Below are positions 34,778 to 41,874 of a DNA stretch of 64,000 bases, in pieces. The position numbers and the translations under genes are program-made. Below the pieces are notes generated by a model, which was given only the letters and a program-made list of their open reading frames with translations, made no database searches and was not told the DNA's origin. How positions within the stretch are numbered: position 1 is the stretch's first letter; every line of letters starts with the position of its first letter. Origin of the DNA: an uncultured Syntrophobacterales bacterium (GTDB taxonomy: Bacteria; Desulfobacterota; Syntrophia; Syntrophales; UBA5619); contig CAIYSL010000040.1 in assembly GCA_903928915.1 (NCBI GenBank), positions 1 through 64,000 on the forward strand, in the 5' to 3' direction.

Positions 34778-37480
34778 ATGCCGCTCGTCACGTTTTACTT
34801 CCAGCTGCACCAGCCGTTCCGCCTCCATCCGGACCGGAACAAGTATCTCTGGGAAGAAAAGAACCGGGAGGTGTTCCTCAAAGTCGCCGAGAAGTGCTAC
34901 CTGCCGGCGACGCGGATGTTCACCGAGCTGATCTCAGCCTGGCCGGGATTCAAGGTCACCTTTGGGATGTCGGGAACCTTTCTGGAGCAGGCCGAGCTGT
35001 ACAAGCCGGAGGTGATCGCCGCGCTCCAAGAGCTTCATGCCGCGGGAAAGGAAAACAGCCAGGTCGAGTTTCTCGACGAGACCTACTACCACTCCCTGAC
35101 CAGCCTGTTCGAGGATCCGCACAAGACCGAGTTCCGGGAGCAGTCGTCCCTCCACCGGGAGAAGATGCGCAAGCTGTTCGGCATCTTCCCGACCTCGTAT
35201 CGGAACACGGAGCTGATGTACAACAACCATATCGCCGATGCGGTCGCCGACATGGGGTATCAATCGATCCTCTGCGAGAAACGGGACGACATGTTCACCG
35301 GCGAGGAGGGGGGGATCTCCCCCAACGCCGTTTTTCGGGCGCGCGACACGAACCTCATCGTCATCCCGCGCAACCGGGAGCTGAGCGACGACGTCGCCTA
35401 TCGCTTCCCCCATACGCCGATCAGGCCGGAACAGTATGCCGGCTACCTCGCCCTGATCGACGGCGAGGTCGTTCTGCTGGGGTACGACTTCGAGCACATC
35501 GGCGAGCACATCTGGAGCGAACGGGGAATATTTGAATTCTGGCGCGGGCTCCCGGAGGCGCTCGCCAGCCATCGCAACGTGGTCGCGGCCACGCCGACCG
35601 AAATCGCGCAGAGTTTCCGGGAGACCCTCTGCCCGGAGGTGAGCATCCACGGCCTTGCTACCTCCTCCTGGGCGGATGCCGGCCGGAACACCTTCGGATG
35701 GCTGGGAAACCCCACCCAGTACGAGCTGTTTCGGGATATCGAGCTGATGGAGAAGGGCGCCAAGCGCGCCGGAGGGGAGCTCCTCACCAAGTGGCGCCAC
35801 TTGACCACGTCGGACCATGTCTATTTCCTGCATGAGCGGGTCGGGGAGGATCATGCGGTACACTCCTATTTCAACCCCTACGACAACTCGATCGCCCGGC
35901 CGACCCATGTCCTGACGCGGAAGATCGATGACCTGGAGGTTGTCATCCGGCGCTTCGAAGTCCTCAAGAAGAGAGAGACCACCGCTATCCTGATCATCTC
36001 TCCGGAGACGGGGCGCCTTCCCGAGGACATGGGGGGGCTCGCCCGGTTCATCTCCGGAAAGAGCGGCGGACAGGGGGAGGTCGTCTCGGCCCTGTGCGAG
36101 GGGCTTACCGAACGGGGATACGACGTGCACCTGGCCATTCTCAACCTCAAGAAGCGGTTCCAGCGCGAATCGCAGATGAACGAGCTGCAGTGGCGGGAGG
36201 TGCGCTACCGGATCGACTCGGAGAAGATCTATCTCGTCAGCTCCGCCATCTTTGCCGACAACCTGAGCGCCTATGCCGGCGATCCGATCATGACGGCCGT
36301 GGAGTTCCAGCGCGAGATCGTCAACAACGTGATCAAGGTGGTTCGGGCGCGGAGCGAAGGAAAGCTGATCATCCACAGCCATGACTGGATGGCAGGGGGC
36401 GCGATCAGCGCCTACGCGAGTGCGACCGGCCTCCCGGTCCTCCATACGGTTCACAATGTGTTCACCGCCTGTCTCCCGCTCGACCAGCTCGGCGGGATCG
36501 GCCTCAAGAACATCTCGGACCGGCTCTACTTCCAGGAGAAGAACGGTCAGGCCTGCATCGACTGCCAGGCGACGGCGATCAAGAATGCGACGATGATCAA
36601 CTTCGTGGGGGAGCGGTTTCTGCGCGAGATCGTGGAAGATTATTTTCTCGACCGGGAATTGGTGCCTCCCAGCGTCCGCCAGGAGGTGAAGGAGAAGTAC
36701 CGCCACGACGCCGCGCGGGCAATCATCAACGCCCCTGCGTCCAGCATGTATCCGGAGAAATGCGAAGCGCTCGTGAGGAAATACGGCCCGGAGGACGATA
36801 TCCTGGAGGCAAAACGGGAGAATCTACTCGCCTTCCAGAACCGGACGGGGCTCAAGGTCAACCCCGATGCCCTGCTGTATTTCTGGCCTTCCCGGCTGGA
36901 CCCCTTCCAGAAGGGGGTGGAACTGCTCGAAACGATCCTCGGCCCGTTCGTCAAGACCCACCCCGATGTCCAGATCGCCATCGTCGCTGACGGGATCGGC
37001 AATGACCGGACCCATGTGGATCTCCTGGGGGGAATTGCCTGGGCCTCCGGGGGGCGGATCAGTTACCACCCCTTCGACGAGGGGCTTTCGCTTCTGGGGT
37101 ATGCGGCGGCGTGCGATGTGTTCGGGGCCTCGCTGTACGAACCCTGCGGGCAGATCGATCAGGTAGGCAACCTTTTCGGGGCGACGGCAACGAACCGCGA
37201 TACGGGAGGGTACCACGACAAGATCCGGGAGTTGCGGCTGAAGGCGAACGGCGCCCCGCAAGACGAGGGGAACGGCTTTCTGTTTCGGGATTATGATGCC
37301 GGCGGACTCTGGTATGCCCTCGAAAAGAGTCTGGCTTTCCATCGGCTTCCCGGGGCGGCGCGGGAGAAACAGCTCCGGCGGATCATGCGGGAGGCGCGGG
37401 AGAAGTACAGCCTCGGCCACATGATCGCCGAGTACATCCGTATCTACGAAAAGCTCAACGGCGGCAGGCCGCTGGTCTGA
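34778..37480 (+). CDS. GH57 glycoside hydrolase - GT5 glycogen synthase fusion
   Basis: A 900-residue two-domain protein. Residues 1-390 are a GH57 domain: HQP at 11-13, nucleophile E145 in RNTELMYNN and acid D237 in GYDFEHIGEH. Residues about 400-890 are a GT5 glycogen/starch synthase: KSGGQGEV carries the ADP-sugar K-x-G-G element, IHSHDWMAG and HTVHNVFT follow, and the C-terminal loop is LYEPCGQIDQVGNLFG. GH57 enzymes cleave or rearrange alpha-glucans; GT5 extends them. The start has GAGGTG 5 bases upstream and lies after the promoter. With glgP nearby it suggests a glycogen store. Confidence 0.9.
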   Translation: MPLVTFYFQLHQPFRLHPDRNKYLWEEKNREVFLKVAEKCYLPATRMFTELISAWPGFKVTFGMSGTFLEQAELYKPEVIAALQELHAAGKENSQVEFLDETYYHSLTSLFEDPHKTEFREQSSLHREKMRKLFGIFPTSYRNTELMYNNHIADAVADMGYQSILCEKRDDMFTGEEGGISPNAVFRARDTNLIVIPRNRELSDDVAYRFPHTPIRPEQYAGYLALIDGEVVLLGYDFEHIGEHIWSERGIFEFWRGLPEALASHRNVVAATPTEIAQSFRETLCPEVSIHGLATSSWADAGRNTFGWLGNPTQYELFRDIELMEKGAKRAGGELLTKWRHLTTSDHVYFLHERVGEDHAVHSYFNPYDNSIARPTHVLTRKIDDLEVVIRRFEVLKKRETTAILIISPETGRLPEDMGGLARFISGKSGGQGEVVSALCEGLTERGYDVHLAILNLKKRFQRESQMNELQWREVRYRIDSEKIYLVSSAIFADNLSAYAGDPIMTAVEFQREIVNNVIKVVRARSEGKLIIHSHDWMAGGAISAYASATGLPVLHTVHNVFTACLPLDQLGGIGLKNISDRLYFQEKNGQACIDCQATAIKNATMINFVGERFLREIVEDYFLDRELVPPSVRQEVKEKYRHDAARAIINAPASSMYPEKCEALVRKYGPEDDILEAKRENLLAFQNRTGLKVNPDALLYFWPSRLDPFQKGVELLETILGPFVKTHPDVQIAIVADGIGNDRTHVDLLGGIAWASGGRISYHPFDEGLSLLGYAAACDVFGASLYEPCGQIDQVGNLFGATATNRDTGGYHDKIRELRLKANGAPQDEGNGFLFRDYDAGGLWYALEKSLAFHRLPGAAREKQLRRIMREAREKYSLGHMIAEYIRIYEKLNGGRPLV

Positions 37481-37495
37481 CCCGCGCAGGCGGGT

Positions 37496-38821
37496 TCATC
37501 CCCGAATACTCTTCTGCACGCGCTCGGCAATCCCGCGGACACGGCGCATCGCTTCCTGCTCGTCGATTGTCAGCAAGTGGCGGTCCCGCATGACGACCTT
37601 TCCGTTGATCAGCACCGTATCCACGTCCGCACCGCCGACGGTGTAGACGAGGTGCGAGTACTCGTCGTACAGCGGCGTCAGGTGGGGCTTGTTCATGTCG
37701 ATGATGCAGACATCCGCCTTCTTCCCGGCTTCCAGCGTGCCGATCAGGCGCTCGAGCCCCAGGACCTTGGCGCCGTCGCAGGTCGCCATCCTGAGGACCG
37801 TTCGCGCCGACATGACGGTGGGGTCGAGGCGGGCGGATTTTTCCAGTTTCGCGGCGGTGTCCATTTCCTGGAACATGTCGAGATTGTTGTTGCTGGCACA
37901 GCCGTCGGTTCCCAGGCCGACGGTGACTCCCAGCCGCAGCATGGCGGAAATCGGGGCCACGCCGGAGGCCAGTTTCATATTGCTTTCGGGATTGTGGACG
38001 ACCTTGCAGCCGTGATCGGCGAAGACCCGGATGTCTTCTTCGTCCATGACCACACAGTGGAAGGCGAAGAATCGTTCGTCGAGCATCCCCAGTTCCTTGA
38101 GGAACGTCGTAGCGCGCTTCCCGAATTTTTCCTTCAGCTGTCTCGCCTCGGCCGCATTTTCGAGGAGATGGGTGGACAGGGGCACCCGGTACCGGTCCGC
38201 AAGCTCCTTGGCGGATTTGAGGAGTTCCGGGGAACAGGTGTACAGGGAATGGGGCTCTACCATGATGTTGACCAGCGGATCGTCGGTCCATTTCCGAATC
38301 AGCCTTTCCGTATAGGCAAGACCTTCCGCGGGTGTCGGGAAGTTGGGGGAGGGGAAATCGAAGAGGACTTCGCCCAGCAGGCAGCGCATTCCGGACTGTT
38401 TCGCCACCCGGGCCGTTTCCTCCTCGAAGATGTACATGTCGGAAAAGGTGGTCGTTCCCGACTTGATCATTTCAGCACAGGCGAGCATGCTCCCCCAGTA
38501 GGCAAGTTCGGGGTCCACGTTGCGGGCCTCGGCGGGGAAGATGTAGTTGTTGAGCCAGTCCATCAATTCCATGTCGTCGGCGATGCCCCGAAAGCAGGTC
38601 ATGGCCGCATGGGTGTGGGCATTGATGAGGCCCGGCATGATGAGGCACCCCGGAACGTCGATCGTCTCCCGCCCCCGGTAGGCGGAAAGGATCTCCTCGC
38701 TCGGTCCCAGCGCGGTGATGGAATCGCCGGTGATGGCAAGCGCGCCGGAGGGGATGATCGTGTCCCTCTCATCCAGTGAAACGACCGTTCCACCGGTAAT
38801 CAGTATGTCCGTTTCCCGCAT
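37496..38821 (-). CDS. Amidohydrolase, MTA/SAH deaminase family (copy 1)
   Basis: A 441-residue metal-dependent hydrolase. Metal ligands are HTH in INAHTHAAM, H in LSTHLLENAAEA, H in FAFHCVVMDEED, and D in GLGTDGCASNNNLDMF. These fit MtaD, which deaminates the adenine of 5'-methylthioadenosine or S-adenosylhomocysteine; other aromatic deaminases share the fold, so the substrate is inferred. AAAGGAGG precedes the start. It is convergent with the glucan fusion gene and divergent from the ParA-like gene. A paralogue lies at 44508-45893. Confidence 0.87.
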   Translation of the reverse strand: MRETDILITGGTVVSLDERDTIIPSGALAITGDSITALGPSEEILSAYRGRETIDVPGCLIMPGLINAHTHAAMTCFRGIADDMELMDWLNNYIFPAEARNVDPELAYWGSMLACAEMIKSGTTTFSDMYIFEEETARVAKQSGMRCLLGEVLFDFPSPNFPTPAEGLAYTERLIRKWTDDPLVNIMVEPHSLYTCSPELLKSAKELADRYRVPLSTHLLENAAEARQLKEKFGKRATTFLKELGMLDERFFAFHCVVMDEEDIRVFADHGCKVVHNPESNMKLASGVAPISAMLRLGVTVGLGTDGCASNNNLDMFQEMDTAAKLEKSARLDPTVMSARTVLRMATCDGAKVLGLERLIGTLEAGKKADVCIIDMNKPHLTPLYDEYSHLVYTVGGADVDTVLINGKVVMRDRHLLTIDEQEAMRRVRGIAERVQKSIRG

Positions 38822-38909
38822 GCTGCCTCCTTTGCGCCCTGTCGTGCTCAGCCCTTAACATAACTGCTGGGTACTGTTCAACTGAATTTCGGACCGGCCG
38901 GAATTCTGC

Positions 38910-38937
38910 TTGCATTTTCGTCGCGAATTCCTATACG
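38910..38937 (+). promoter_or_regulatory. Possible promoter of the ParA-HAMP-dehydrogenase-SAHH-like cluster
   Basis: TTGCAT (38910-38915), 16 bases, TATACG (38932-38937), in the 246-base divergent gap before the ParA-like gene. Quality is moderate. No later promoter is obvious before the next three genes, which follow with gaps of 2, 7 and 41 bases. Confidence 0.4.
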
Positions 38938-39067
38938 GTCACTTCGGGGCGGGAAACGATTCGCGCACCCTGTCAACCGCACACGAGCCCCGACGATCCG
39001 AGTCGGGGAGACGCGTCTGGGGCGGGCGGCTGCCCGTGCTGCATGATCCGGGAGAGGCGTTGAGCGC

Positions 39068-39823
39068 ATGGCCAAGATCGTTGCCGTTCATTCATTCCGG
39101 GGAGGAACGGGCAAGTCGAACACCACAGCCAATCTGGCGTGCCTGCTGGCGCAGAAGGGGCACCGGGTAGGCATTATCGACACGGATATTCAGTCTCCGG
39201 GGATCCATGTCCTTTTCAGCCTCGACCCGAACGACTGCCCCTGTGCCTTGAACGATTACCTCTGGGGGAGATGCGAAATCAGCCAGACCGCATATGAGGT
39301 AACCCCGACAGCCGACCCTGCAAGCTCGGGGAAGCTTTTCCTCATCCCGTCCAGTATCCGCACCGGAGACATTGCCCGGGTCATCCATTACGGCTATGAC
39401 GTCAATCTGCTGAAAGAGGGGTGCCAGCGTCTGATCCGGGAGCTGCCGCTGGACTACCTGTTCATCGATACCCATCCCGGTCTCAACGAGGAGACTCTGC
39501 TTTCCATCGCCATAGCCGATATGCTGCTCATCATCCTCCGCCCGGACCACCAGGACTACCAGGGGACGGCGGTGACCGTGGAGGTCGGCCGGCATCTCGA
39601 GGTCCCCCGGATGAGCCTCCTCCTCAACAAGGTCCCGGCATGTTTTTCGCGCGAGGCGCTGACTGACCAGGTGGCGCACACGTACGGTTGCGAAGTGGTC
39701 GGTGTGCTGCCCCATGCCGAGGAGATGATGACCCTTGCCAGTTCCGGGATATTTGTCGTCCGCTATCCCGATCATCACGTCAGCAGGGAGCTGCGGACCG
39801 TCACGGCCATGATCGAGGCATAG
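39068..39823 (+). CDS. ParA/MinD-family ATPase with variant Walker A
   Basis: A 251-residue deviant-Walker ATPase. The P-loop is SFRGGTGKSNTTANL: the position that normally carries the signature lysine of ParA/MinD (K-G-G-x-G-K) is R11. The catalytic lysine K16 is present, as are switch I (IIDTDIQSPG), switch II (LFIDTHPG) and the LNK nucleotide-base motif (LLLNKVP). No plasmid ParB or MinE partner is nearby. The next gene starts 2 bases later and encodes a HAMP membrane protein, so this ATPase is probably recruited to or signals with a membrane receptor, not to DNA. Confidence 0.85.
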   Translation: MAKIVAVHSFRGGTGKSNTTANLACLLAQKGHRVGIIDTDIQSPGIHVLFSLDPNDCPCALNDYLWGRCEISQTAYEVTPTADPASSGKLFLIPSSIRTGDIARVIHYGYDVNLLKEGCQRLIRELPLDYLFIDTHPGLNEETLLSIAIADMLLIILRPDHQDYQGTAVTVEVGRHLEVPRMSLLLNKVPACFSREALTDQVAHTYGCEVVGVLPHAEEMMTLASSGIFVVRYPDHHVSRELRTVTAMIEA

Positions 39824-39825
39824 GC

Positions 39826-40854
39826 ATGGATGCGCGCAGAATCATCCTCACCGGGTGTGGATGGGGGGCGGTCTTTGGGATCCTCAACTGTGCATCCAAT
39901 GTGTTTCTCCTGCCGTCGGCACCGTTTATCTCGCTGCGTCCGCAGATTGCCCTTCCCATGGTCGTAGGAATAACCGTTCATCCCGTGGCCGGTTTTCTCG
40001 TCGGGTTCGTGGGAAACATCATCGGGGACGGGCTGTCGGGTTTTGGATTGTGGAAGTTCTGGAACTGGCATCTGGCCAACGGTCTGATGGGATTTCTTCC
40101 CGGTCTGGTCAGGTATGGGGGAAGTAACAGGATCAGTACCGTTCGTGATTTCGGCGTCCTGGAGATGAGCGTTGTCCTGGCGAGCGGCGCGTCAGTCGCC
40201 TTTGCCGTCTTGCTGGATGTCCTGTTCCTCGAGTTCATGCGTTTTCCTTCCTCGTTTCATTCCTGGATACTGCCGGCGTTTCTCACCGACGCGGTGAACG
40301 GGTTCGTCCTGGTGCCCGTCCTCCTGCTTCCGGCAGGACGATTATTGATTACCCTGGAGACACGGACGATCCTGCTCATCACGGCTCTGCTGGTAGTTGC
40401 CGTACTCAGCACGGCCGGCGCAATAACCTGGTCTGTTTGGGACGATCTCAGCTCTCCCGCCGCAACGATAGAAAATTTCTACATCGCCGGCATCGTTTCG
40501 GTGATTCTGCTTGTGCTCGGATTCATTGCCGCCCTCGGATTTGTGCGGAAGATCACCGATCCTATCGGAGAACTCACCCGGGCCGCAGAGGCTGTGGAAA
40601 ACGGGGACTATGATCTCGGGCATCTTGGCCACGTCTCGGCGCGACAGGACGAGCTGGGCAGGCTCTCCCGTGTTCTCCAGGGAATGGCAGGCCAGGTCAG
40701 GAAACGGGAGGAGGCGCTGCGCAGTCAGGTCCAGGAGCTGCGGATACGGATCGATCCGCAGCGGCGGGAGCGGGAAGTGGCAGCGATCGTGGAAACGGAT
40801 TACTTTCAACAGCTGAAGAAAAAGGCCAAAGAGCTGCGCCAGGGCATGAGTTGA
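39826..40854 (+). CDS. Polytopic membrane protein with HAMP domain and no output domain
   Basis: A 342-residue protein. Residues 1-180 hold about five hydrophobic helices with a pattern (LPSAPFISLRPQIALPMVVG, GFLVGFVGNIIGDGLSG) resembling S-components of ECF vitamin transporters. A further helix pair brackets a short outside loop (about 190-240). A HAMP linker follows (FVRKITDPIGELTRAAEAVENGDY), then a coiled coil ending in IVETDYFQQLKKKAKELR. No kinase, cyclase or methyl-accepting region exists. It would sense a small molecule and pass a conformational signal to a partner, most simply the ParA-like ATPase encoded just upstream; this is inference. Confidence 0.8.
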   Translation: MDARRIILTGCGWGAVFGILNCASNVFLLPSAPFISLRPQIALPMVVGITVHPVAGFLVGFVGNIIGDGLSGFGLWKFWNWHLANGLMGFLPGLVRYGGSNRISTVRDFGVLEMSVVLASGASVAFAVLLDVLFLEFMRFPSSFHSWILPAFLTDAVNGFVLVPVLLLPAGRLLITLETRTILLITALLVVAVLSTAGAITWSVWDDLSSPAATIENFYIAGIVSVILLVLGFIAALGFVRKITDPIGELTRAAEAVENGDYDLGHLGHVSARQDELGRLSRVLQGMAGQVRKREEALRSQVQELRIRIDPQRREREVAAIVETDYFQQLKKKAKELRQGMS

Positions 40855-40861
40855 GGACGCG

Positions 40862-41833
40862 ATGAACGGGATGTCAGCGGCGGTGTTTGGAGGCGCACTC
40901 GCGTACGTGCGGGATTACCCCGTGCCGGAGGTGAAGCCGGGCTGGGCGAGGATCCGGGTGCAGGTGGCCGGGATCTGTAAGACCGATATGGAAATCATGA
41001 AGGGATATTTGGGCTTCACCGGGATCCTGGGTCATGAATTCGTCGGCGTGGTCGATCGGTGCGAAGATCGGGCATTGATCGGCAAGCGCGTGGTCGGCGA
41101 CATCAACGCCGCCTGCGGGCACTGTGCATGGTGCGCCCGGGGATTGGGTCGTCATTGCCCGCAGCGGACTACCCTGGGGATCGCGAATCTCAACGGCTGC
41201 ATGGCTGAATTCTGTATCCTGCCGCGGGAGAACCTGCTGGTCGTTCCCGAGCAGATGCCCGCTGAACGGGCGGTCCTGACGGAACCTCTTGCAGCGGCCT
41301 GCGAGATCCTGGAGCAGCTGAGCATTGAGAAGACGGACCGCATCGTCGTTCTCGGCGACGGCCGGCTCGGGGTGCTCTGTGCCTGGGCCCTCGCAACGGC
41401 GGCGCCCGATGTGACGATCATCGGCCATCACCCCGCGAAGCTCTCCCTTGCCCGCTGGCGGGGAATAACGACCCTCCTCGGTGACGACCAGGTCATGCCC
41501 GGAGCGGACATTGTCGTTGAGGCAACCGGCACCAGCCAGGGGATCAGCCGGGCGATGAAACTCTGCCGCCCCCGGGGGACCATCGTGCTCAAATCGACCG
41601 TTGCGATCCCCGGGGACGTGAATCTTGCCCCCGTCGTCATCAACGAGCAGACGATTGTCGGGTCCCGGTGCGGCAGGTTCCCCGCTGCGCTCGCGATGAT
41701 GGGGAGTTTCCCCGACATGCCCCTGGACAGGATCATAACCGGCCGTTTTGCCTTGGAACGCGTGGAAGAGGCATTTGCCCGCGCCCAACAGAAAGATGCC
41801 CTGAAGGTGCTTCTGGACATCGCATCCCGATGA
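40862..41833 (+). CDS. Zinc-dependent alcohol dehydrogenase family (MDR) protein
   Basis: A 323-residue medium-chain dehydrogenase/reductase. The catalytic zinc site is CKTDMEIMKGY with GHEFVGVV. The four-cysteine structural zinc lobe is CGHCAWCARGLGRHC. The nucleotide-binding glycine motif is VVLGDGRLGVLCAW, and the strand VVEATGTSQG follows. It should oxidise an alcohol or reduce a carbonyl with NAD(P); the substrate is unknown. It lies 7 bases after the HAMP gene with GAGGACGCG before the ATG, so it is part of the cluster. Confidence 0.87.
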   Translation: MNGMSAAVFGGALAYVRDYPVPEVKPGWARIRVQVAGICKTDMEIMKGYLGFTGILGHEFVGVVDRCEDRALIGKRVVGDINAACGHCAWCARGLGRHCPQRTTLGIANLNGCMAEFCILPRENLLVVPEQMPAERAVLTEPLAAACEILEQLSIEKTDRIVVLGDGRLGVLCAWALATAAPDVTIIGHHPAKLSLARWRGITTLLGDDQVMPGADIVVEATGTSQGISRAMKLCRPRGTIVLKSTVAIPGDVNLAPVVINEQTIVGSRCGRFPAALAMMGSFPDMPLDRIITGRFALERVEEAFARAQQKDALKVLLDIASR

Positions 41834-41874
41834 GTCCGGAAGACCGGAGACGAACCGATGCGTGGTGATGGCAG

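Noticed and set aside
34934-36706. 590-codon open frame on the minus strand opposite the GH57-GT5 gene
   Set aside because: It is the complement of a gene with clear catalytic motifs on the plus strand; its own translation is Arg/Leu/Val/Asp-rich with no recognisable domain and no ribosome-binding site. High GC content leaves long antisense frames open.
39068-39823. Plasmid or chromosome partition locus
   Set aside because: There is no ParB gene, no parS-like repeats and the neighbour is a membrane receptor; the P-loop also differs from partition ParA.
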